Of a stretch of DNA of 26,922 nt, positions 20,279 through 26,922 are shown piece after piece (the stretch's first letter is position 1; each line of letters starts with the position of its first letter). The notes beneath the pieces were generated by a model. The model saw only the letters and a program-made list of their open reading frames with translations. It ran no database searches and was not told where the DNA came from. The DNA is from a virus: IMG/VR virus record IMGVR_UViG_3300009149_000226, positions 1 to 26,922 of that record. One strand, written 5' to 3'. The translations under genes and the position numbers were made by a program.

Positions 20279-20521
20279 ATGAACATTCCCTCAAAGAAAC
20301 CACCACCAAGTCTGGTGGAAAAGGTAGACTCAGTGCTTGAGATCAAGGAAAGAAGAGGGGTCTGCTACAAATGCGGTCTCGCCTATAACGGTATAAAGAT
20401 ACACGCTAAATGTCCAAAATGTGAGCGAGTGATAAAGACCGAAGAAAAGTGTGTGGGGAAAATCGTGACGGGGACATGGATCCGTCTCAGCGATTTCCGT
20501 TCAGATAGTCACCTTGCTTGA
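20279..20521 (+). CDS. Zinc-ribbon protein, unknown function
   Basis: This 80-residue protein starts at ATG 20279 behind GGGAGG. C29-Y-K-C32 and C45-P-K-C48 form a zinc-ribbon pair, preceded by a basic, Pro-rich N-terminus and a helix (L-V-E-K-V-D-S-V-L). It is divergent from the HU-like gene, with overlapping promoter regions: TTGCTA (20201) and TATACA (20225) are a weak plus-strand pair. It may bind nucleic acid or a protein partner. The C-terminus overlaps a convergent small gene by 35 bases. Confidence 0.65.
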   Translation: MNIPSKKPPPSLVEKVDSVLEIKERRGVCYKCGLAYNGIKIHAKCPKCERVIKTEEKCVGKIVTGTWIRLSDFRSDSHLA

Positions 20522-20693
20522 TGAGGGCGCACTCCCTCACCATCGCGTTTTTGTGTCTTGTGAGTCCATCGATAGTCTTCCTTGCACGTTGAGTCGATGG
20601 AGTCATAGTTCTTATCGCCAGAATGACATCGGGCACTCCTACGAGTCCTCTATCGATCCAGTCGCACATGACGTCACAATCGATATTGATCAT
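20487..20693 (-). CDS. Small protein, unknown function
   Basis: This is a 68-residue minus-strand frame with ATG at 20691-20693 and GAGG about eight bases upstream. The N-terminal half is hydrophobic and acidic (M-I-N-I-D-C-D-V-M-C-D-W-I-D); the C-terminal half is basic and helical. No family is recognised. It overlaps the end of the convergent zinc-ribbon gene by 35 bases, which is unusual and lowers confidence, but the ribosome site and composition are plausible for a real gene. Confidence 0.5.
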   Translation of the reverse strand: MINIDCDVMCDWIDRGLVGVPDVILAIRTMTPSTQRARKTIDGLTRHKNAMVRECALIKQGDYLNGNR

Positions 20694-20765
20694 GCTAAAA
20701 CCTCATTATGGGGATAGAATTGAAACGATGTTTTGTCGTCTCTGATTGAGAAGCAGGAGTAAATC

Positions 20766-20942
20766 ATGACAATCGAATCCGGTGTTCGGCGAGATACCTG
20801 GAAAACCGTTCTGGCAATTGCACCAGGGAATCTCGAAACAACTTTGCAAACGTGGACTGATGAAGGATACACCTTCTACACCATGTGTTGGAATGGTTCG
20901 TCCTATGATCTAGCTTTCAAGAAAATCACGATTAAGCCTTGA
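20766..20942 (+). CDS. 58-residue protein, unknown function
   Basis: ATG 20766 has AGGAG seven bases upstream and opens 58 codons. The order is strand (W-K-T-V-L-A-I-A-P), helix (N-L-E-T-T-L-Q-T-W), then G-Y-T-F-Y-T-M and a last strand (D-L-A-F-K-K-I-T-I). This alpha/beta layout with an aromatic turn loosely resembles DUF4177-type small proteins, but the similarity is too weak to name it. The next gene starts 13 bases later on the same strand. Confidence 0.6.
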   Translation: MTIESGVRRDTWKTVLAIAPGNLETTLQTWTDEGYTFYTMCWNGSSYDLAFKKITIKP

Positions 20943-20955
20943 TGGGGGATTGGTC

Positions 20956-21201
20956 ATGCCTCTTGTGAAATACGAGGATGGTGAACTCGGCTGGTTGGAA
21001 GAGGCAAAGGCCAAACCTGCTGACACTAGACTTTGGGCTCGCGCCCGTTCTCTTGCGCACATGGACAAAGAGTACAACGCATTTACGGCTCGCTTGGTCA
21101 CCAGGAAGATTTACCAGATGTTGGGGGGCTCATACGCTCCAATCAAGAAGAAGGGCAAGACAGGCCGAATTGAAGCTCCTAAGAAGAAAAAGAAGAGGTG
21201 A
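20956..21201 (+). CDS. Small basic protein, unknown function
   Basis: This 81-residue protein starts at ATG 20956 behind GGGGG; a TTG six bases earlier is an alternative. Helical segments surround W-A-R-A-R-S-L-A-H-M and T-A-R-L-V-T-R-K-I-Y-Q-M. The tail is nearly all Lys, Arg and Pro, suggesting nucleic-acid binding or a disordered targeting tail. No family is recognised. It precedes the DnaJ-domain gene by six bases and is probably co-translated. Confidence 0.65.
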   Translation: MPLVKYEDGELGWLEEAKAKPADTRLWARARSLAHMDKEYNAFTARLVTRKIYQMLGGSYAPIKKKGKTGRIEAPKKKKKR

Positions 21202-21207
21202 ACCCCC

Positions 21208-22755
21208 ATGCTGAAAAATCCGAAGGTCCAGCGATCCGTTTTCTCGATTGAAGAGACGTTCAAGAATTTGAACTTGGATTTGAATGAGGCTGAGATTATC
21301 TCTGAGCTGATTGGCCTAGAAGAAGCTATGCGTCCCGATGAGGCGATGAAGGTCTTGGGTCTGACTCCTGAGCAGGCCGGGGATGCGGACACCGTCAAGA
21401 AGGCGTACAGAGACGCTAGCCGAAAGCATCACCCAGACTTGGGTGGTGACCCCGAGGAGATGAAGCGGGTCAATGCGGCCTACGAGGTTCTTCAAGGTGG
21501 TGGTGTCGGTTCTGGTGCCATTCCAAGGCCGAAGACGGATTGGGCGGCGATGGATAGGAAATATCGACAGCTCGCTATTTTCGTCAAAGACTATTTGAGC
21601 CGAGAAGTTCAGGTTGATTCTTTCTTGGAATATCTCAAAACCTGGGAACCTGGACTTGAAGCTGAGATCAGTCTCTATCCTGAGGTCAAGGAAGATGATT
21701 TGGGGTCTCCGCATTATGCAGGAATGAAGGTCAAGTTCAAAACCCCGGATGGTAAGAGATCTTTGACTGCTGATTTCATGGTTCGCCTATCAGATGTTTC
21801 AGGCGCTGCTCTTGGTGGAGAGGGGATGACCGTTCCTCTTGTTGTCACTACCCATGTCTACGTTGACGGCAAGAATCAGAAGATCAAACAGAACAACTAC
21901 ACTTTCACTTCTGATAAAAGTGTCGTTGTGGATCCGTCATCAGTGTTTCCGAAAGTCAGGATGGGTAAGATCTTTTCTGGGGAAGCTCGGAAGGGATCTA
22001 AATTCTCTCGACGAGATATGCAGTCAGCATTGGTAAGCGAGCTGAACGCCAAGCTCAATGGGGATGAGCCTTATGCTCACATTCCTATTGGAGAGGATGA
22101 GGAAGGTAATCCTCTTGAGATGGTGATCGGTCGGCAGGTCTTCATTCGAGTTCCATCTTGGAATTCGTATGGAGTGTGGCGCCGGACAGGAAAATTCCAG
22201 ATTTCAAGAATGATCAAGGATACTGTCGTCTCGTACCGTTTCCCCGAAGACTACAACACGATCACTACTCTCAAGGAGATTCAGAAAGCGGCTCTTGCGG
22301 CTAAGCCTTCTGACAAAATCCAGGTAGTCATGGATGCGATTACTGCTGAGAAGAACAAGGTCAAGGAGAGTGTTGGCGAAGCTTCTGAGCCTTCAGACTT
22401 TTCGAAGTTCCGGCTCAAGTCTCAGATGGAAGCTGAAGACGAGATAGTCAAGCCAGCAATTCTTGGCAATCTCGATGTGCAAGTTCCGAAGATCCCCTTC
22501 TCTGAAGCTCTCAAGGGCTGGAAGGAACAGATTGAAGGCGGTCTCGCCGCTGGTAAAGACCCTTCCGATTTTCCTCAAGACCAGCTTGAGGCGGGGTATT
22601 GGATTGAGTTTGAGCACACTCAAGATCCCATGATGGCGATTGAGATCGGAATGGATCATCTCGAAGAGAACAAGCTTTATTACTCACAGCTTGTGGCAAT
22701 GGAACTGAAAGCAGATGCGCAAAAGAGTGATGAGAAGACTCCGACTGTCGCTTGA
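21208..22755 (+). CDS. DnaJ-domain protein with DUF5661-like C-terminus
   Basis: This 515-residue protein has an N-terminal J domain (about 43-96): D-E-A-M-K-V-L-G-L, V-K-K-A-Y-R-D-A-S-R-K, and H75-P-D-L-G-G, the HPD loop that stimulates Hsp70 ATPase. Residues about 130-380 are a large beta-rich domain I do not recognise. The last part has W-I-E-F-E-H-T and I-G-M-D-H-L-E-E-N-K-L-Y-Y-S-Q-L (about 463-495), matching my memory of DUF5661, often found in phage virion or polyvalent proteins. It lacks DnaJ's Cys-rich and client-binding domains, so it is not a normal chaperone. It may recruit host DnaK during assembly or early infection. GAGGTG precedes the ATG. Confidence 0.8.
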   Translation: MLKNPKVQRSVFSIEETFKNLNLDLNEAEIISELIGLEEAMRPDEAMKVLGLTPEQAGDADTVKKAYRDASRKHHPDLGGDPEEMKRVNAAYEVLQGGGVGSGAIPRPKTDWAAMDRKYRQLAIFVKDYLSREVQVDSFLEYLKTWEPGLEAEISLYPEVKEDDLGSPHYAGMKVKFKTPDGKRSLTADFMVRLSDVSGAALGGEGMTVPLVVTTHVYVDGKNQKIKQNNYTFTSDKSVVVDPSSVFPKVRMGKIFSGEARKGSKFSRRDMQSALVSELNAKLNGDEPYAHIPIGEDEEGNPLEMVIGRQVFIRVPSWNSYGVWRRTGKFQISRMIKDTVVSYRFPEDYNTITTLKEIQKAALAAKPSDKIQVVMDAITAEKNKVKESVGEASEPSDFSKFRLKSQMEAEDEIVKPAILGNLDVQVPKIPFSEALKGWKEQIEGGLAAGKDPSDFPQDQLEAGYWIEFEHTQDPMMAIEIGMDHLEENKLYYSQLVAMELKADAQKSDEKTPTVA

Positions 22756-22780
22756 TTTGAGAAATTGAGGAGATAAACCG

Positions 22781-25700
22781 ATGACTGACTTTGCCAAATT
22801 CAAACGAGAAGCGATGAAGAAAGACCTCGCTCAAGCTGAGCAGGATGCGGAATACTACGAGAAAGCTGGTGAAGTCAGTTTGGCTTACAAGGCAAGGAAG
22901 AAGGTCGAGAGTTTGAAGCGGGTTGTTGGGGAGTCGAGTGATCTTGAGGAATTTAGAGATTCCCAGGTGAGGACTCCTTCAGAACATTTGTCGCTTGCGT
23001 TCCTTCGGGATATTCAACAAAACAACTACCAGAGTCCGACAGGAATTGAGTACAGCGAAGAAGAGGTGGATGCCCTTATCAATCAGAAGCTTGGTAAGGA
23101 GATCCCTCAACGTAAAAAGCGAGTCATTGAGGCTGACATGCAAGAGGTCAGTGAGGATGAATTCTTCACGGTGATTGGTGAGCATCCTGAGTTCACGGTT
23201 GAGACTAGGAAAGACGGTGTCCGCGTGTTTGATTCATTGGGTGATGTCATCATGAAGACCGAGCGAGTTGATGGTGAGCTGAAGTTCTTCTCGGCTGAGT
23301 TTGAGCAACAACCGTTGGCCAAGGCTGAAGACGCTCAAGAGGTTGATGAGGCTCTAAATATCAAACCCATCAATTGGACTTATCCAACGGAGAAAGAACT
23401 CAAGGATGAGTTTCATGAGGGTGATGTCGATAGTTTGATGCTTGGCTCTGGGTATCCGAAGCCAGAGGAAAAACAAGCCGCGTGGGAGATGTTCAAGAAC
23501 AGCCTTGAGGTTGAAGAGATTGATCCTGAGGCTCTCTCCAAGGACAACGAGTTCAGGTTTGCGCACTCTGATTATGCGAAGTTCAGAAAGCAAGTCACTA
23601 GCTATGGTGGGGCGAAAGATCCTGATTCCATGGTTCGGAAGATCCAAGCCGGGGGTTCTCTCCCAATGCCCTTGGTGATTCGCAAAAGGAATGGTTCCCT
23701 TCTCCTTGCCGGTGGAGCTACCCGGGTGTCGATTGCCAAGCTCGCTAAGCAGAAGGTGAAGGCTCTTGTTCTGGATGAGAATGAAATCAAGCGATGGAGA
23801 GCGGCTAACCATTATCGCAAGATGATGGATTTTGTTAAAAAGCATAATGCTCAATCATCTTGGGAAAAGGTGAAGGATCATTTTGATAAAGGCGGCACTG
23901 GTCATAATATCGATGATGTTCTTGATCTCGGTACCGACAAAGGTTTTGAAGCTTATCAGCTTGGGATCATGATGGATACCTATAAGAATCTCCTTGGTGA
24001 GAGTAGGGATAGAGTTGTTGAGGATGATTCCAAAAAAACGTTTTATCATGTTGTTGGCAAGTGGGATGGTAGTGATTTAGTCCCACTCGGGGATGAGGAT
24101 GAGTTCTCGAAGCGTTGGCCGCAAGCTGGTGAACTTTCTCAATATCATGCGCATGTTGTTCATATGTTCGATAACAAGAAAGATGCGATAGATCATCAAA
24201 ATGATGTGGGCGGTGAGATTCTCGAACTTGACCCTGACGAGTTTGATTGGCAGATTGATGATCTGGAATTTCCCCACCCTGTCGCTAAACGTGTTCCAGC
24301 AAGTGCTATTACAAGAATGAACGATGATTCTGAGTCAATGACAGAGTCATTCACCTATGGCCTTACGCTTCGTCCTGTGGCGATTGGCGCGGTTCCTGAT
24401 GGGTGGTCGAAATACGATGAGTATGGTTCCTTTGGCGAGACGGGGGAGAGGGATCGTTTTACTCGGCATGGAACTGTGACGTATGAAAGAGAACTCACTG
24501 ATGATGAGCTTGAAAAATGGGATTTGATTCCTATCCACAATGAAGGGTATTTGTCCAGATACCTGGACAAAGTGTGGGAAGAAATCGGCGATGTCGCCCA
24601 CAAATATTTGAAGATGGGCGGTGAAGAAGCCTTGATTGAGAGGATCAAGCAATCTCCTTTTTCTGAGTTCGGTCCTATTCATCCTGTGGAATTGGATCAG
24701 ATAATTGAGCGCGTGCTTGCTATGGCCAAGGGTGAGTCAGTGACTGAGCGCGTTGCTTATCATGGCACCAATCGCATTTTCAAAGAGTTTGACCCAGAAG
24801 CTGAAACGAGAAATGCGACTGTCTATGGGAAAGGCGCGTACTTCACCGCGAGTCCACAAACCGCGTCTGACTACGCAGGGGATGGTGAAGGCGCCAATGT
24901 TCACATGGTCGATATCGACGAAAATCTCGGTATGGGATTCTGGGATGTGTCGGATTACAAAGAGTATGCACACATCGCTGAGATGCTCGGTTATGAGCCT
25001 GTGGAGAATGACAAGGAGAGGAATTGGTTCTTTGTTCTGACTCGACAGATTGAGCAGGATCCCGAGAACTCAGATATGTTGGACTACTCTGGTCACCTCG
25101 CTAAGCAATTGCGAAAGCTCTTGTACTCTGGTGTGAAGGTTCCAAAGAGAATGGCTACTGGCGTTGAGCCTGCTGACATGTATGCCGTCTATGACAAGCG
25201 TGCTATTAAGCCTCGATTTGGGGAGTCGGTTGAGGAATCATCCATGGTTGATGAGTTGAGGGAAGATTCGAATACTGCCATGTATTCGGTCAAGAACAAA
25301 GATGGTTCCTTTGAGGTGAGAGTGACGAAAATCTCTTCTGGTTATTCGGTTACTGTCATGGATGTGGAGTCAGGTGAAGTCCTTCCATTTGCTACGATCT
25401 TCAATGATTTCGACAAAGCAAAGGACAAGGCTGATTCTATTGCAGCAGAACAATTTTTACCTAAACAACCAGATAGTAAGCAACAGGGCGAGCCCAAAAA
25501 AAGAAAACGAAAGTGGAAAAAGAAAGAGTATCCTTTAGCGGGTAGCGAGATAAATGGCTTTGAGGTTCTCAACAATGTAGACAATATGGATTCTATTTCA
25601 GCGACGTTGGATGATTACAAACTCCTCAAAGGAATTAGAGTAGTTCCCATTCTCGATCTAGTCTCTTCGTCAGATACATTGGAGTCGATTGTAGGGTATA

Positions 25701-26922
25701 GAGATAGAGCTGTAGAGCACGCAAAAAATCTAGCAGAGAAAATAAAAGAAAATAAAGCAATATCTCCGCTAATTGTTGTTATAGATGAAGACGGTCCATA
25801 TCTGCTAGAAGGTCTGCATAGGCTCGCAGCCTTAAAAAGACTGAACGTCAGATTTCTTCCTGCTTTGGTTGTGCAAGATTTATCGTCTAGCGAGACGGAG
25901 TCGGTTGAGGAATCATCCATGGTTGATGTGGACGAGGGAGTTCCTCACTACCTCAATCCTTTCTTGGCTGATGTGAAGAGCATTTGGGACTTCAAAAGCA
26001 TCAGAGTTGTGTTGGTTGGAGAAAAGGTAATAGCCTGGGAACCAAACACTACGCATGAGCAGGCGCTTCCCTTCTTCATCGAATACTACGAATCGAAGCT
26101 TGGGGATTGGTCAGATCGGTTCGATATTAGGATCGATTATCGGGATGCTCCACCACTAGTTGTTGCTCGGCATAGTAAAGCGACTGAGGAAAACGGTGAT
26201 GAGCTGATTGACCGACTGAAGAAAAGCTCCAAGTTCAGGCGATTGGTTCCAGGTGATTTCCATTTGATTTTGAATGGACCGTCTGGCTTTCAGAAACAGG
26301 TCGAACCAGAGAAGAAGTCAGATTTCTCTGAGTGGAAGAATCTTTCAGAGGTAGAAATTGGCAGTTCATTCCCATCGGAGCTTTATCACGAAACCATTAC
26401 GAAGTTCGTTTCTCAAATCAAATCGTCTGGCTTGATTCCGAGAGTAGGCTCAGTTGTTGGTCAAGCGTATGATGACGAGGATGGGGTTCCAAAGCCTTTG
26501 CCTGCTGTATTCATGAGTGATGAGAAATCAGAACTTGGATACTACTGCTTGTGGCAAATGGAGAATGAGCTTGGGATCGATAAGGAGACTGCGACCGTAG
26601 ACCAGCTTCGGCAACATGGAGCTATCTGCATTATTAATCCCAGATCCAGTTTCAATACCATCTATCGCCGAGATTCTGACAACGACGTTATCTATGACGC
26701 TGATGGAGAATACGCTGAGTATCTCGATACGGAAGACGGCGATGATATTTCCGTGAACAACTTAAATATTCATCACGTTGAGCATGGTGACTACTTCTCT
26801 TTGGAGGGGGTATCGGTTTCTAAAATCATCGTAGGGGATGAGTTGGTTGACTTCCTGAGAAAGAACTCCCGAAACCATGCAGTCATAGCTGTTTTTGAGC
26901 GAGAGAAAAAAACAGAGTCTCT
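22781..26922 (+). CDS. Giant polyvalent-type protein with ParB-like and ADP-ribosyltransferase-like domains (3' end outside window)
   Basis: One frame stays open from ATG 22781 (GAGGAG upstream) to the window end, at least 1380 codons. Recognisable parts are: a ParB-like domain (about 246-333, L-L-L-A-G-G-A-T-R); an ART-like domain (about 421-510, F-Y-H-V-V to H-P-V-A-K-R-V-P); a domain starting Y-G-L-T-L-R-P (about 525-650); a clearer ADP-ribosyltransferase-like domain (658-813, A-Y-H-G-T-N, then G-K-G-A-Y-F-T); a second ParB-like domain (about 946-1035, L-L-E-G-L-H-R-L-A-A-L); and another ART-like region (about 1201-1357, L-Y-H-E-T-I to H-G-D-Y-F-S). Linkers contain G-E-S. This matches the phage 'polyvalent protein' concept: multi-effector proteins injected with DNA to modify host targets. 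Individual activities are untested inference. Confidence 0.85.
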   Translation, partial: MTDFAKFKREAMKKDLAQAEQDAEYYEKAGEVSLAYKARKKVESLKRVVGESSDLEEFRDSQVRTPSEHLSLAFLRDIQQNNYQSPTGIEYSEEEVDALINQKLGKEIPQRKKRVIEADMQEVSEDEFFTVIGEHPEFTVETRKDGVRVFDSLGDVIMKTERVDGELKFFSAEFEQQPLAKAEDAQEVDEALNIKPINWTYPTEKELKDEFHEGDVDSLMLGSGYPKPEEKQAAWEMFKNSLEVEEIDPEALSKDNEFRFAHSDYAKFRKQVTSYGGAKDPDSMVRKIQAGGSLPMPLVIRKRNGSLLLAGGATRVSIAKLAKQKVKALVLDENEIKRWRAANHYRKMMDFVKKHNAQSSWEKVKDHFDKGGTGHNIDDVLDLGTDKGFEAYQLGIMMDTYKNLLGESRDRVVEDDSKKTFYHVVGKWDGSDLVPLGDEDEFSKRWPQAGELSQYHAHVVHMFDNKKDAIDHQNDVGGEILELDPDEFDWQIDDLEFPHPVAKRVPASAITRMNDDSESMTESFTYGLTLRPVAIGAVPDGWSKYDEYGSFGETGERDRFTRHGTVTYERELTDDELEKWDLIPIHNEGYLSRYLDKVWEEIGDVAHKYLKMGGEEALIERIKQSPFSEFGPIHPVELDQIIERVLAMAKGESVTERVAYHGTNRIFKEFDPEAETRNATVYGKGAYFTASPQTASDYAGDGEGANVHMVDIDENLGMGFWDVSDYKEYAHIAEMLGYEPVENDKERNWFFVLTRQIEQDPENSDMLDYSGHLAKQLRKLLYSGVKVPKRMATGVEPADMYAVYDKRAIKPRFGESVEESSMVDELREDSNTAMYSVKNKDGSFEVRVTKISSGYSVTVMDVESGEVLPFATIFNDFDKAKDKADSIAAEQFLPKQPDSKQQGEPKKRKRKWKKKEYPLAGSEINGFEVLNNVDNMDSISATLDDYKLLKGIRVVPILDLVSSSDTLESIVGYRDRAVEHAKNLAEKIKENKAISPLIVVIDEDGPYLLEGLHRLAALKRLNVRFLPALVVQDLSSSETESVEESSMVDVDEGVPHYLNPFLADVKSIWDFKSIRVVLVGEKVIAWEPNTTHEQALPFFIEYYESKLGDWSDRFDIRIDYRDAPPLVVARHSKATEENGDELIDRLKKSSKFRRLVPGDFHLILNGPSGFQKQVEPEKKSDFSEWKNLSEVEIGSSFPSELYHETITKFVSQIKSSGLIPRVGSVVGQAYDDEDGVPKPLPAVFMSDEKSELGYYCLWQMENELGIDKETATVDQLRQHGAICIINPRSSFNTIYRRDSDNDVIYDADGEYAEYLDTEDGDDISVNNLNIHHVEHGDYFSLEGVSVSKIIVGDELVDFLRKNSRNHAVIAVFEREKKTES
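25223..25253 (+). repeat. 31-bp direct repeat, copy 1
   Basis: This 31-base stretch encoding E-S-V-E-E-S-S-M-V-D is repeated exactly at 25898-25928, in the same reading frame. The two copies flank the second ParB-like domain of the giant protein. Identity at wobble positions implies a recent duplication. Confidence 0.95.
25898..25928 (+). repeat. 31-bp direct repeat, copy 2
   Basis: This is an exact copy of 25223-25253, 675 bases downstream. Recombination between the copies would delete 225 codons in frame, leaving a protein without the second ParB-like domain. Confidence 0.95.

Noticed and set aside
20514-20717. 67-codon plus-strand frame
   Set aside because: It is opposite the small minus-strand gene at 20487-20693, with poorer start context and no pattern.
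23354-23854. 166-codon minus-strand frame opposite the giant protein
   Set aside because: It reads as a shadow of the ParB-like region, with no motif and no convincing ribosome site.

Overview
The window looks like part of a large tailed-phage (myovirus-type) genome or a closely related prophage. It holds a head-morphogenesis module in T4-like order: terminase large subunit, portal, small core proteins, prohead protease fused to a scaffold, then a gp23-type major capsid protein. Around it are short, tightly overlapping phage genes, nucleotide-metabolism genes (thyX, dut), an HU/IHF-like protein and large multidomain proteins of the phage 'polyvalent' type. The one good promoter (GTGACA-17-TATAAT) and strong GGAGG ribosome sites suggest a bacterial host with ordinary sigma70-type transcription. 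The host cannot be named from this sequence.

Layout. Positions 1-579 (minus) hold a truncated zinc-binding phage protein. Positions 751-2927 (plus) are a compact operon of small, mostly Cys-rich proteins ending in flavin-dependent thymidylate synthase. Positions 2995-4289 (minus) hold two exported proteins: a short repeat protein, and a collagen-like lipoprotein whose C-terminal domain is cut off by an in-frame TAA. Positions 4363-4492 are a regulatory region with a promoter-like pair, a good intrinsic terminator and a perfect palindrome. From 4540 the plus-strand head operon runs through a ribbon-helix-helix protein, a small protein, dUTPase, terminase, portal, three core or structural genes, protease-scaffold and capsid. 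Positions 17374-19602 encode a free-standing LAGLIDADG endonuclease fused to a DNA methyltransferase and an AP2-like domain. Positions 19595-20201 (minus) hold the HU-like gene and a small partner. Four small genes follow, then a DnaJ-domain protein. The window ends inside a giant ORF (at least 1380 codons) with ParB-like and ADP-ribosyltransferase-like domains.

Most interesting system. The terminase gene is interrupted in its Walker A loop by a 358-residue intein that has no endonuclease in its own reading frame. Instead, a complete 294-residue HTH plus HNH homing endonuclease, with its own ATG and AGGAG ribosome site, is encoded on the opposite strand wholly inside the intein. Both strands stay open for 885 bases. 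A second intein, with a normal in-frame LAGLIDADG domain, interrupts the prohead protease directly after its conserved LDHP motif. With the endonuclease-methyltransferase fusion after the capsid gene, three apparent homing elements sit within about 14 kb of head genes.

How the genes may work together. ThyX and dUTPase would supply dTMP. Terminase, portal, protease-scaffold and capsid build and fill the head. Repeated H-V-G-E and G-E-S motifs in the core protein and the giant protein resemble hydrophobic-x-Glu prohead-protease sites, so these proteins may be packaged, cut and delivered with the DNA. That last point is inference.
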